This document shows positions 1-9,565 of a stretch of 64,000 nucleotides of DNA, one piece after another. The position numbers and the translations under genes are program-made. Under the pieces are notes generated by a model. The model was not told the DNA's origin and did not search any database. It saw only the letters and a program-made list of their open reading frames with translations. This stretch comes from Trichobilharzia regenti (Eukaryota > Platyhelminthes > Trematoda > Strigeidida > Schistosomatidae). How positions within the stretch are numbered: the stretch's first letter is position 1; each line of letters begins with the position of its first letter. The stretch spans positions 140,197,632-140,261,631 of the forward strand of contig OX235270.1 in NCBI GenBank assembly GCA_944472135.2, in the 5' to 3' direction.

Positions 1-180
1 GAGTTGGTCGTCAGTGCAAGGATGGGGTGACTTGGAGGAGGTTATGTGAAGGGGAGATGAAAGCATGTGGGCAGATTTGGAGCCAGGTGAAAACGTTGGC
101 AGAAGACGGAACGCGATGGAGACGCGCGGCTGAAGCCCTATGTTCCTCCAGGAATTAAAGGAAATAATAATAATGAAGAT
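1..180 (+). mobile_element. LINE-A 3' end, cut by the window edge
   Basis: This is the terminal part of a non-LTR retrotransposon that continues to the left of the window. It matches, almost base for base, the reverse complement of 3243-3423, and more loosely the ends of the copies at 20.1, 23.1 and 45.5 kb. The family ends in a short AAT-rich simple tail, visible here around 165-175. It encodes the last residues after the 'WRWIGHTLRK' segment of the LINE protein and the 3' UTR. Confidence 0.85.
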
Positions 181-249
181 ATTGTAGGAAATAGAATATC
201 AACTAAAATTAAGGAAATTTCTACAAAACCTTTCAGAATCATTCGAACC

Positions 250-560
250 TAGATGGCAGAAGTAAGGAAAATGTTCGAACTAGCTTCTTCTTTTAGATAC
301 ATAAGTTAGGTATCTTAATGTAGATCCCGAGGACCTCAGAAATATGTATATAGTCGACGAACTGTCACGATGAAGTTAAGATTAGTTGGTATGCGGTAAA
401 TGAATCTGAAAGCCGCCTCGTTAACATCAATCTTATGTTCTGTATCCACAAGATGAAACAGAATAGCGCTACGAATAGATTTTTTTTATTCTTTACTTAA
501 CCACACAGGGTGATTTTCGGAAACAAGCAGTCTAACTCGGTCGTATAAGACTAGTTTCCT
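250..560 (-). pseudogene. PLE-B-like GIY-YIG C-terminal remnant
   Basis: Conceptual minus-strand translation gives a series resembling the end of the better PLE-B protein at 32.9 kb: 'NHPVWLSKE', then 'AILFHLVDTEH', then 'FRFIYRI' and 'NLCIQKKLV'-like segments. These correspond to 'HYPVWLMKGE', 'ICDHLLESGH', 'FKVIYMA' and 'KLCVQKRFVK' of that copy. An in-frame stop follows the first block, so this is a dead fragment of the nuclease region. No reverse transcriptase remains nearby. Confidence 0.6.
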
Positions 561-1107
561 TTTGATATTACTTCTTTGATTTATCCCATGCCCGAATACC
601 CTTTTGATTACCAACATTTCCTAATCTTTATTTCCCAGCCAAAAAATTATTATATATATTCACAAATTAAAATTTTAGTGTTATCTATCCTAGAAATCAC
701 TTTCGTCGCCAAACAGCGTCATACTTCCATACTTCTGTCTTTTGTTAACTCGTGAATATTAAACCAGACGTCAGTAATGCATCGTTATATTTACAAAAAA
801 TAAAAAAAAATAAAATGAAATCAAATGTTTCACGCAAACGCTTTACTCGAATATATATGTCTCATTTAATGACAAACCAGGCGATCTATTGTTTCAATAT
901 TATAAAGAAGACATCTTTAAGAATATTGATCATTTTACTCTGTTTGATTTAGCATATGAAACTGATGTATAGATTCTGTGCTGTCCACGCGTCTTTTCAA
1001 TAAAAAAAGACCTGAGGTCAGGAAGAAGTGCCATAGATTGACAAAAAGGAATCAAACATTGAATTAGTTGTGTTTTCTGAGCTGGTCGATTTAACTAAGT
1101 AGATTTT

Positions 1108-1533
1108 CAAGTGTTGGTTTGTAGGGATTTGATTGGTTCCAGGATTTCATCATGACCTGACATTAGTTAGAGAACCACTGGAAAACCTGGGAGTACTGGA
1201 CAGATGTTTCGTCCTAGTTTAGGACTCTTCATCAGTCATGACCTGTAGGGTGCAGCGGGTCGGATGTGAGGACAAATACTCTCCGAAGGCATTGGCTAGC
1301 GGTCGCGCTATGTCTTGAATTGGCAGAAGTTAGAATTCAAGGACCATTAGATCGGGTCCCAGTGGCTTAATGGTCTACGAGCTCGCCTTGTAACCGGAAG
1401 GTCCTGAGTTCGAACACGCTGTTGTGGGTGCGTTCTGCTGAAGAGTCCCAAACCAGAACGTAACAGCTGTCGAGTACTCCCAGGTTTTCCAATGGTTCTC
1501 TAACTAATGTCAGCTCATGATGAAATCCTGCGA
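1108..1533. mobile_element. Foldback SINE-like element FB, copy 1
   Basis: About 425 bp. The left arm (1108-about 1234) and right arm (about 1438-1533) are inverted repeats of roughly 95-125 bp; the right arm lacks the outer 29 bp. Between the arms is a tRNA-like block with an A box TGGCTTAATGG at 1363-1373 and a B box GAGTTCGAAC at 1406-1415. The block has a 'CCTTGTAACC'-like anticodon loop resembling tRNA-Thr(UGU). The element sits inside the PLE-C tail and is flanked by a 7-bp repeat, agatttt (1101-1107 and 1534-1540). Confidence 0.7.
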
Positions 1534-1970
1534 AGATTTTGTCATCCACCTTCTAGACAACATATTCAACTCACGTTTTGAATGAACGTATTCAAATTCT
1601 CCATGAATGATATATTTGTATCTCCTAGCGACGACTGTTGTGACTGGTGGCTGATTTACGTCTCTACTGATCACTTTCATTGATTTAGAACTTGAAATTT
1701 CTTGTCATGTGATTTACTTTTTATCAAGTGGTGAATTCGGTCTATAATAATAATAATAATGTGTTTGTTAATAGCTGGCTGATTCACCTGAAAACCAAGC
1801 CTCTAGAAATTCTTCAATTTAAAATTTCCACCTCATCCTTATCAAATTGGTGTGCATAATTAGCCATATGCATTGATATGAAAGAATTTATATCATGTAT
1901 TTTCACAGTTGATTTGCGTTCTTGGACTCTGATTCGAAAGACACGCCTAGTTTGACCGGTGTAATATCTG

Positions 1971-2553
1971 TTACAGTTCATACATGCAATTTATTTCGTA
2001 AATCGTATTAATTTTATCTTCTTTTTCTGTATCGAATGAAATGAATATGTTGGCTGGATTGTATGTTTTATCTATTTCAAACAATCTTAATATTCTAGCC
2101 ATGATTTCATAGATATTTATTACATATGGTAGGACAAAAGTTTTTGTAATCATTGATCATTGGTCTTTTGTTGGTGTAATGACTCAAGTTTTAACATTTT
2201 CTGATGAAATTGTGAGGATATCCATTCTTTTTTAAGATGGTTAATAAGTATTTTTCCTCCCATCGCTTCAACTCAAAAGTGCTACAGTGTGTTTGAATTC
2301 TTTTAAACAATGTCTGCACACAGTTTCTTTTGTTGGTAATTGGATTATCACTGCTATGGTTTAGTATTTGATCTGTGTATGCGTAAGTTGATTTTTTGTA
2401 TACTTGTGTTTCTACATTTACTATGTTAATTCTCCTGGCTAAGACATTTAAGAATGTAATTTTGTTATCTAATTCTTCTATTTTTGAGAATTTAGTGTCT
2501 TCAATTATGTTTTTTATTGCATAAAACATATCGATGGAGATGTAAATCAACAT
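1971..2553 (-). pseudogene. PLE-C RT/GIY-YIG protein remnant
   Basis: Two frames cover the end of a PLE reverse transcriptase and the linker to its nuclease. 2191-2553 reads through 'ELDNKITFLNVL', 'VYKKSTY', 'NCVQTLFKRIQTHC' and 'KKNGYPHNFI'. 1971-2153 continues with 'DKINTIYEINC', the segment just before the GIY-YIG motif. The same order occurs at 11.7 kb. The YVDD motif and upstream RT are missing, so the copy is 5'-truncated, and a frame break separates the two parts. Confidence 0.75.
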
Positions 2554-2709
2554 CCTTTGAACGGGGACGGTTGCCAGGAGAAATAGTTATAGAAGGATAA
2601 CGAAAGCTTTTAAAATAAATCAACCAGCTCAGAGAACACAACTAACTCAAAATTATCCACCTGAGCTACAAGTATTCTCCATTATTTCAAAAGGAATCAA
2701 ACTTTATGT

Positions 2710-3236
2710 TTTAGGTGGGCGTCACAAAAACAGTCAAAGGTCTGAATATAATCGGTCAAGGAAGTGATTTAGGAGATGAGTTGTCATCTAAGTAGATAGT
2801 GTTAACCAGGAAAGTAAATAATAGGTAGGTGAATCTGTCTGTATGCCTGAAATTTGTCACGTAATGCCTAAAAGCCGTCCAGAATCCACTTGTCACAGAT
2901 TAGGGCGCTAAAAGTCAAACGTTTGATGAAAGTTGCGTTCAGGGTGTACATTGAAACAAAATAACATACGAAATTACGTAGGAGTTTCAAGTAGGTAGAA
3001 AAAGTAAGGAAATAGGCAAAAGTTAAGTGAAATCAACAGAGTTGGTACCATGATAGTAGAAGAAGCTGAATAATGTTTTTGTATGCATAGTTCTCGTACT
3101 TCTAATTGAATGGATAGGGCTTCTACGGTGCAAAGATGATAGAAACGTATTGTCTTTCGCAGGTTATTCTCCACTTTGTAGTTCACTTTCAAGGAGGCGT
3201 TTGTTGATGTGGAATGTCCAGTGGTGACGAGATTTT
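2710..3236 (-). pseudogene. PLE-B-like tail and C-terminal remnant
   Basis: The frame at 2974-3192 reads 'LKVNYKVENNLRKTIRFYHLCTVEAL' in overlapping pieces and 'LCIQKHYSAS'. It aligns with 'FKVIYMAKSNRSKSLRFLHLCIAEAL' and 'LCVQKRFVK' of the PLE-B copy at 32.9 kb. Just upstream in the element is a 'HLVTTGH'-like segment, after which the fragment ends at the LINE-A tail. LINE-A probably inserted here or the two recombined. Confidence 0.6.
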
Positions 3237-3237
3237 C

Positions 3238-3818
3238 GATTACTATTATTAATTTTATTTCCTTTAATTCCTAGAGGATTATAGGGCCTCAGCCGCGCGT
3301 CTCCATTGCGTTCCGTCTTCTGCCAACGTTTTCACCTGGCTCCAAATCTGCCCACATGCTTTCATCTCCCCTTCACATAACCTCCTCCAAGTCACCCCAT
3401 CCTTGCACTGACGACCAACTCGCCGCCCGCTTCCCTTTCGGGTTCCACTCGAGCAGTGGCTTGTCTAGTGATGACACTTGATGATTTGTTTCCTCAGAGT
3501 ATGGCCAATCCACCTCCATTTCTTCCTGCCTATTTTCTCACCATCGATTCCTGCCGTGTTGGTTCGCTCCCAGAGATATCTCCCGATTGCTGATCTTTTC
3601 TGGCCATCTGATCTTGAGTACTGAGCAAAGACAACTGTTAGTGAAGGTCTGTAGTTTGTTTGAGGTGCTCTTCTTGACGCGCAGTGCAAGTCTCTGATCC
3701 GTATGTTAAGTAGCACTGACTGAATTCACATTGGAGTTGAAAATCCGGATCTTATTTTCGATGTTGAACAGTGCTGTTGACCTCCAAACAGATTTGACAG
3801 TAATGAAAGCTTGTCTTA
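3238..3818 (-). mobile_element. LINE-A, 3' third (split by PLE-A)
   Basis: Minus-strand coding and 3' UTR of a LINE. 3465-3716 reads 'LLNIRIRDLHCASRRAPQ', 'SRSDGQKRSAIG' and 'KKWRWIGHTLRK', the typical carboxyl end of RTE-type retrotransposon proteins. The body resumes at 7007, across the PLE-A insertion. The intact order (RT end, 'VWRSTALF', this segment, 3' UTR) can be read without interruption in the copy at 20.1-20.8 kb. The 3' terminus carries an AAT-rich tail near 3243. Confidence 0.85.
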
Positions 3819-4006
3819 TTGATATAAGTATAAAACTTGGGCACTGTGGTAGAGTATAATTCCATTATAGATAAGATTTTATTTTGATAAATCGCACAGT
3901 GTTTACAGTTATATGAACTGATGACGTTTCGAGCACAATTTATTGCTCATAATCATATCAAGGTAATCACACGACTTCCTAAATTCATTTATATAGTTCC
4001 ATTGTT
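3819..4006 (-). repeat. PLE-A 3' terminal repeat (pseudo-LTR)
   Basis: Nearly identical to 6456-6644. Read on the element strand it holds the end of the ORF's downstream UTR, a hammerhead-like fold, and then the first codons of the ORF ('MELYS...TYIN'), where it stops abruptly. That arrangement, with the second repeat starting the ORF, is typical of Penelope pseudo-LTRs. Confidence 0.9.
3918..3961 (-). ncRNA. Hammerhead-like motif in PLE-A 3' repeat
   Basis: On the element strand a 5-bp stem (GAGCA/TGCTC, loop of 8) is followed by GAAAC and GTC, then ATCAG, which can pair with an upstream TTGAT as stem I. This is the order stem I, core, stem II, GAAA, very short stem III, cleavage triplet known for the minimal hammerheads of Penelope elements. 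The CUGANGA box is not matched (TGATTAT-like instead), so activity is doubtful. Identical copies occur at 6555-6598 (minus) and 6906-6949 (plus). Confidence 0.4.
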
Positions 4007-6502
4007 TTTCTCTTGATTTTCACTTGATTTGATTGGTAATAGTATTTTCCATATTTCAGGTATGAGTGACGAGTCATTCCTATTGCATGTGTTGGGTGTA
4101 GACTCGATGAACAAGGATTCAGTAATCAACCTCTCTCTCCACCTACCTAGATTACTTTTTAGAATTTTAACCCTCTCCCACCCTATTGTGTGGTTGTGTG
4201 TTAGCGCATGCATTGCAATTGCTGAGCTTTTTTCTAAATTATTTATCTTCTCGGGGTCAACCATTCTTACCTTAGCTAAATTTTTATGCTCTGACAATCT
4301 GACTACCCCTGACCTACTAGTTTGACCTATGTAGTTGACCTCACAGTCATTGCATGGTATTTTGTAAATAATATTATTTTGTCTAATTGGGTCAACTGGG
4401 TCCTTTAACCTACAGAGCTTGTCCCTGAGTGAGTTTGTAGGTTTAAATGCCACCCTAATTCCTATTTTATTCAGAATCCTACGTAGTGTCTCAGATGTCC
4501 CCTCTTTATATGGTATAACTGTGGATGACTTATATTCTTTCTTATTTATGTTATTATTACTAGTTTCACAATTATTTTTATTTTGTTTTTGGCCTTTAAT
4601 GATCTTCCTAATGAATTTTATAGGATAGTTATTCAACACCAACGCTTCTTCTATCTGTTTTAATTCATCATTTAGATCTTTTTTTGTGCTACTTAGTGCC
4701 ACTGCTCGGTTTGTTAAACATTTAACTAAGCCTGCCTTAACAGTTAAAGGATGAGACGAATTAAAGTCTAAATATCTATTAGAATGCGTTGGTTTTCTAT
4801 AAACACTAGTGTGTAGTTTGCCTTCTTCTATTCTTTTTATCTTACAATCTAACATAGCTAATTCTCCTTGTTCATTTTCTGATTCAAATGTGAATTTTAT
4901 TCCCTCAACTTGTGAGTTTATATGTGTCAAGAAGCTAGAGATGTGTTCTGTTTTTAACACTGTGAAAGTGTCATCCACATATCTCCACCATATTTTCGGA
5001 GTAGGGTTAAATGTATTGAGGGCACTATTTTCCCAGCTGTCCATAAATATGTCTGCTACGATAGGGGATATTGGTGATCCCATTGCTACACCTTCTGTTT
5101 GTCTATATATTTTGTCTTGGAACTTAAAGATAGTAGATGTGAGGCATAACTGAATCCCTAAAATAATTTCTTCAATGGACAGCTTTGTCCTATGACTGAG
5201 TTCCGGATCCGCAGTTAATTCTTTTTTAACTGCTTCTAAGGCCATATTAACTGGTATATTAGTATAAAGACTAGTTATATCAAAACTAACCATTTTTTCA
5301 TCATTTTCTAGTTGAATGTCATTTAGCTTACTTTTCATCTCATATGAATTAGTTAGTCTAGAGTTTGAGCGATTTCTAATGGGACAAAGTATTAGAGCTA
5401 AGTGTTTTGATAATTCATAAGTGGGGGTATTTCTAAAATCTACTATTGGTCTTATGGGGTAACCTGGTTTATGTATTTTAATAGTACCATATATTCTACT
5501 AGTATTATTAGTTTTAGGCATTAAAGTAAACCATTTAGACTCACCCAGTGACGGCTTCATTCTCCGTAATAATTCCGCTGTAGATTTCTTTACCTTATTC
5601 ATTATTGTATCTACAGGCTTCTTAATTTCCTCATATGGACCCGTTTCAATATGTTCACTGACTTTCTTGATATAGTCAGATTTATTCAGAACTACGGTGG
5701 CGTTTCCTTTGTCCGCTTTTGCGATGACAATGTTTTTATCCTGTTTTAGACTAATTAAAGCTTCCCTTTCTGATTTTGTTAAGTTTGATCTTGCCTTCTT
5801 TTGATTTTTCAGGGTTAACGCACATTGTGCTCTAACCTCTTCTGCTGTTGTCTTGTCTATTGAACCTAGTGCTGCTTCTATGTTAGGAATAACGTCCTCT
5901 GGTTTTAATTTATTAACTGTTACGTTAAAATTTAGTCCTTTCTCAAGTACTTTTATCTCACTAGAGCTTAGTTCTCTTGATGAGAGGTTGATCACCCATT
6001 TTGTTCTGTCGATAGAGGATGAAGTGTTGACATCAATTTCATTTGTTGTGTTCTTTTCTTCTATTAGTTTGTTGAATTTTTTGATTTGTGTGGTTTTTGA
6101 TTTTCTTAAGGCTGATTCTCTAGCTTTTTCGGATGTTTCAACAACAATTACATAATCTTTGTCATTGACCATACATTTGAGTTTCTGTTTGAGTTTTTCG
6201 ATTTCATTTCGTATATTATTTAGTTTCACAGTAACTCGATGTAGTTCTTCTCTTAGACATAATCTACTGAGATGTTCAGCTGCTGATGATATTTTCCTTG
6301 AAGCAATTGGAGTGCGTATGCGTAAATATTTTGGAATTATATGATTTTTTAAACATCTACTATTAAAAATCCGGTGGTTTGTGAATCTTGCTTCTGTTTG
6401 ACAAAGTCGTGTGAGTTTATTGATAAGCTTCCTTATAGGAAGACCATATGTATTATTGATATAAGTATAAAACTTGGGCACTGTGGTAGAGTATAATTCC
6501 AT
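3989..6502 (-). CDS. PLE-A polyprotein: reverse transcriptase + GIY-YIG endonuclease
   Basis: Copies element RNA and nicks target DNA. The frame is open from 6574; I chose the ATG at 6502 (837 aa) because the extra upstream codons begin at GTG and lie wholly in the terminal repeat. Counting from 6574, an amino-terminal lysine-rich, coiled-coil-like region comes first. RT motifs follow: 'KADKGNATVVLNK' near 288, 'FDITSLYTN' at 431, 'GVAMGSP' at 495 and the catalytic 'YVDD' at 532-535. The GIY-YIG core is around 'YIGQTSRSG' at 748, preceded by 'CNDC', and the end is helical and basic. No stop or frameshift is seen, and the length fits full-size Penelope proteins. The first codons overlap the terminal repeat. 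It is the only apparently intact protein in the window. Its clade (Cercyon or other schistosome PLE) is not determined. Confidence 0.92.
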   Translation of the reverse strand: MELYSTTVPKFYTYINNTYGLPIRKLINKLTRLCQTEARFTNHRIFNSRCLKNHIIPKYLRIRTPIASRKISSAAEHLSRLCLREELHRVTVKLNNIRNEIEKLKQKLKCMVNDKDYVIVVETSEKARESALRKSKTTQIKKFNKLIEEKNTTNEIDVNTSSSIDRTKWVINLSSRELSSSEIKVLEKGLNFNVTVNKLKPEDVIPNIEAALGSIDKTTAEEVRAQCALTLKNQKKARSNLTKSEREALISLKQDKNIVIAKADKGNATVVLNKSDYIKKVSEHIETGPYEEIKKPVDTIMNKVKKSTAELLRRMKPSLGESKWFTLMPKTNNTSRIYGTIKIHKPGYPIRPIVDFRNTPTYELSKHLALILCPIRNRSNSRLTNSYEMKSKLNDIQLENDEKMVSFDITSLYTNIPVNMALEAVKKELTADPELSHRTKLSIEEIILGIQLCLTSTIFKFQDKIYRQTEGVAMGSPISPIVADIFMDSWENSALNTFNPTPKIWWRYVDDTFTVLKTEHISSFLTHINSQVEGIKFTFESENEQGELAMLDCKIKRIEEGKLHTSVYRKPTHSNRYLDFNSSHPLTVKAGLVKCLTNRAVALSSTKKDLNDELKQIEEALVLNNYPIKFIRKIIKGQKQNKNNCETSNNNINKKEYKSSTVIPYKEGTSETLRRILNKIGIRVAFKPTNSLRDKLCRLKDPVDPIRQNNIIYKIPCNDCEVNYIGQTSRSGVVRLSEHKNLAKVRMVDPEKINNLEKSSAIAMHALTHNHTIGWERVKILKSNLGRWRERLITESLFIESTPNTCNRNDSSLIPEIWKILLPIKSSENQEKNNGTI

Positions 6503-6644
6503 TATAGATAAGATTTTTATTTTGATAAATCGCACAGTGTTTACAGTTATATGAACTGATGACGTTTCGAGCACAATTTATTGCTCATAATCATATCAAG
6601 GTAATCACACGACTTCCTAAATTCATTTATATAGTTCCATTGTT
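6456..6644 (-). repeat. PLE-A 5' terminal repeat (pseudo-LTR)
   Basis: Direct repeat of 3819-4006, differing mainly by one extra T in a T-run. It contains the chosen ORF start. Its outer edge joins directly to the inverted tail copy at 6645, so transcription from it would have to start inside this repeat. Confidence 0.9.
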
Positions 6645-7006
6645 GCAATTGCAATGCATGCGCTAACACACAACCACACAATAGGGTGGGAGAGGGTTAA
6701 AATTCTAAAAAGTAATCTAGGTAGGTGGAGAGAGAGGTTGATTACTGAATCCTTGTTCATCGAGTCTACACCCAACACATGCAATAGGAATGACTCGTCA
6801 CTCATACCTGAAATATGGAAAATACTATTACCAATCAAATCAAGTGAAAATCAAGAGAAAAACAATGGAACTATATAAATGAATTTAGGAAGTCGTGTGA
6901 TTACCTTGATATGATTATGAGCAATAAATTGTGCTCGAAACGTCATCAGTTCATATAACTGTAAACACTGTGCGATTTATCAAAATAAAAATCTTATCTA
7001 TAATGG
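6645..7006 (+). repeat. Inverted tail copy at the PLE-A 5' end
   Basis: Reverse complement of about 3862-4218: it encodes the last 74 residues of the PLE-A protein in plus orientation ('MHALTHNHTIGWERV' onward), the stop codon, and most of the terminal repeat. It abuts the target duplication at 7007, so it is part of the insertion. With 6480-6644 it makes a large imperfect palindrome. Confidence 0.9.
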
Positions 7007-8286
7007 AAAGCTTGTCTTACTTTCCCAATGATTATCGCTTTGATATCCTCGTCAGTTCCGCCTGTAGTTGAAACGCTGCTTCCCAGGTAGGTGGGTAAGT
7101 AATGGAGGTTGTTTCTTTCGGATTCCTCCCATTCATGCTGGCTGATTATTGTCTGTTGTTGTTGGTGGTGGTGTTGGCCAGGAATCTTCATCACCTCCGT
7201 TTTATCTATGTTCACCTGAAATCCTATCTTCTCTGGATGCTTCTTCTGCCAACTCGTTGCTTTCCACTTGCATATCTTCCAGTTTGTGGGAAATCAGACA
7301 TATATATACCACATCGGCGAAGTCCACATCCTCCAAGTTTTTCGTTTGGGTCCATTTTATGCCTGTTTACTCATTGCACGCTGTTTGTCGCATTATCCAA
7401 TCTACTGCTATCAGGAAGATCATTGGTGATAGTAGACAGCCTTGCCTCACTCCCGTCCTCACTTCGAAGGCTTCCGTAAGTTTCCCGTTGTGGATTACTT
7501 GGCATGCAGCATTGTCGTATAACTGTTGGATGAGGTGTATAATTGTCGATGGGACCCCGTAGTAGCGAAATAGTTGCCAAATGACCTCTCGGTCGACGCT
7601 GTCGAGGGCCTTTTCAAAGTCGATGAAGTTGAGATAGAGAGGTGACTGCCATTCCAAGCTTTGTTCAATGATGGTCCGTAGTGTGGCGATTTGATCAATA
7701 CATGACTTGTTTCTTTTGAATCCAGCCTGTTCTGGCGGAAGTTTTTCATCCAGTGTGGCGTGTTTGATTCTCTCCAGGATGATTCGGCTTAGTATTTTGC
7801 TTGGGATGGACAAGAGCGTAATTCCGCGCCAGTTTTTGCATTGACCTGAGTCTCTTTTCTCTGCTGGTTTGAATAAGTAACCTTTCTTCCAATCCTCAGG
7901 TACTTTGGCTTCTTCCCACACCTTCTCCAGTAGTGGTGTCATCAATTCTGCTGTTTTCTCTGGGTCCATTTTCAATGCTTCTGCTGGGATTCCATCTGGT
8001 CCTGCTTCTGTTCCAGCTTTTAGCATCTTGATTGCCTTCAGGACTTCTGATTTCATCCGGATGGGGTGTCGATGTTCACTGGTAGTTCTGCTTCCGTTGT
8101 TGGTATTGTTGAGCGCGTTGTAGGTGGCGGCCGATTTAGAAGTCCTTTGAAGTGTTCACCACAGTGTTTTCTTTGTTTCACCTCATTAGTGATTGACTTT
8201 CCATTGTCGTCCTTTATTGGCTTAATCTGTGTCGAACTTTTGTCCGATCGGTGCCCAGTTTTTGGTAGAGTGTTGCGAGGTCTCAT
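7007..8286 (-). pseudogene. LINE-A reverse transcriptase, frameshifted
   Basis: 7367-8056 encodes the RT core: 'AGPDGIPAEAL', 'NWRGITLLSIPSKIL', 'LPPEQAGFKRNKSCIDQI', 'FIDFEKALDSVDREVI', 'GVRQGCLLSPMIFLIAVDWI'. The catalytic FADD block follows below 7367 in a shifted and damaged frame ('DFADVV'). After it comes 'VNIDKTEVMKIPGQ', with a Q/H run, and 'YLGSSVSTTGGTDEDIK'. PLE-A interrupts right after 'VRQAF'. Upstream, 8053-8286 holds the linker in yet another frame. At least three frame breaks make it non-coding. Confidence 0.88.
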
Positions 8287-9565
8287 CTACCTGCAGTGCG
8301 GCTTGTTCTGCTTCACTGGCTGTAGCTTCATAATATTTTCTTTTGTCTTCCCTGACACTCTTCTTCACTCTTTTGTTCAGCGTGTTGTAGCTTGCATTCA
8401 ACTCCTGTTTTTGTTGCTCGTCGGTGCACTCGATAATCTTTTGTTTCACCATGCTTCTCTCTTCTATTAGCTTCCAAGTGTCCATAGTGAGCCACTGTTT
8501 GTCCTGTCTCTTCTTTCTGCCTAGAACTGCCATGCAGGTTTGTTTCCACACCGTTTCCAAGTTGTTCCAGTGCTTTTCGACACCGACCTCTTCGCTAGTG
8601 TTGATTTGTGTCTCGGCTTGGTCCTTCACGCTTGCAATGAAGATGTCCTTTGTAGCCTGGTTCTTCAGCTTTTGAGTGTTGAACTTGGCTTGTGGTCTAT
8701 ATGCAGCTCCTGATCCCGTGAAAGCTTTTAATTTGATTTGGATTGTCCCTTGTACGAGATAGTGGTCTGAGCCAACGTCTGCTCCTCTTCTTGCTTTTGT
8801 GGCCAGTAGGCTGCGCCCCCACTTCCTTGAGATTGAGATGAAGTCAATTTGGCTTTTAGCTTGCCCACCTGGTGATATCCATGTAGCCTTGTGGATATCT
8901 TCGTGTTTGGATACGCTGCCACCAATCACTAGGTCGTTGAAGGCTCAGAAGTCAGCGAAGAGTTCTCCATTTTCATTAATTTTTCCGAGAGCTTCTCTGC
9001 CCATGATGAGTTCCCTTCCTTTTTTGTCTGATCCCAGTTTGGCATTCATGTCTCCCATTAGTATTTTAATGTCGCCAGCTGGAGGATTGTCCGTTGTTGC
9101 CTGTAGTTGTCTGTAGTATTCTTCTTTCTTTTCGAGGTCTGCGTTGTTTGTGGGTGCATAACATTGTATAATTGACACTTTCCTTCATTTGGGGTTGAAT
9201 CTGATGGTCATTAACCTGGATGAGATCACCTCCCATTGCATCAGGACCTTTGTTGCCGTTGGTGACATCATGATAGCCACGCCCTCGGTGTGCGTGTGGT
9301 TATCTTCTGAGTGACCGTAGTAGATCACTGACTCACCCGTTGACAATTTGGTGAGTCCATTCCCGTTCCATCTGCTTTCACATATTCCCAGTACTTGGAT
9401 TCCGTATCTTTTGATTTCGTTTGCAATCTGAGTAGCTTCGCCAATCTCGTACACAGTGCGGACCTTCCATGTCTTCACACAGACTTCTTCTCTTGGCGCA
9501 AAGAAACTCATCATACTGAAGTTTCTGTAGCAATTTTGTTTACAGGGTGGGTTTGCTAGCCTCAC
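8222..9565 (-). pseudogene. LINE-A apurinic-type endonuclease domain, broken
   Basis: The amino half of a non-LTR retrotransposon protein. 9185-9565 reads 'TWKVRTVYEIGEATQIANEIKRY' in overlapping pieces and 'LGICESRWNGNG', the start of the APE nuclease. 8945-9178 has 'IIQCYAPTNNAD' and 'ILMGDMNAKLG'. 8222-8929 has 'ATWISPGGQAKSQIDFI' and 'GSDHYLV', the catalytic SDH. A frame break near 9180, an in-frame TGA after 'FADF' at about 8943 and a shift near 8285 separate them. The type (nicks target DNA for priming) is clear; RTE-like is my best clade guess. Confidence 0.88.

Larger units (their letters stand above)
1058..2688 (-). mobile_element. PLE-C insertion with inverted 5' tail
   Basis: A truncated Penelope-like element lies on the minus strand, and its high-coordinate end carries a plus-oriented copy of its own tail (about 2611-2688). 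Both outer ends carry the same tail motif around 'ccagctcag'. The unit is bounded by a 14-bp direct repeat, aaaaggaatcaaac, at 1044-1057 and 2689-2702, which I read as the target-site duplication. The body and the inverted tail therefore inserted together. A foldback element (1108-1533) later inserted into the tail. Confidence 0.75.
3819..7006 (-). mobile_element. Complete Penelope-like element PLE-A inserted in LINE-A
   Basis: A 3.19-kb retroelement with one long open frame for a YVDD reverse transcriptase fused to a GIY-YIG nuclease. The frame is flanked by two 188-189 bp direct terminal repeats (3819-4006, 6456-6644). Beyond the 5' repeat is an inverted copy of the element's tail (6645-7006). 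A 13-bp repeat, aaagcttgtctta, at 3806-3818 and 7007-7019 bounds the whole unit. The same 13 bp occurs once, uninterrupted, in the LINE-A copy at 20610-20622, giving the pre-insertion site. LTR retrotransposon is excluded by the protein type and the inverted piece. Confidence 0.95.

Noticed and set aside
1361..1425. tRNA-Thr gene
   Set aside because: Part of a repeated element with inverted arms; the acceptor stem does not close and copies vary.
3918..3924. CTGATGA on the plus strand, looking like a hammerhead core
   Set aside because: On that strand no GAAA follows a stem; the hammerhead-like order is on the opposite (element) strand, where this sequence is stem I and the cleavage site.
4029..6344. 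Several plus-strand frames opposite the PLE-A gene
   Set aside because: They are antisense shadows of the intact RT/GIY-YIG frame.
3819..6644. LTR retrotransposon, because of the long direct repeats
   Set aside because: The protein has a Penelope-type RT with GIY-YIG and no protease, RNase H or integrase; the repeat includes ORF codons; and an inverted tail is present.
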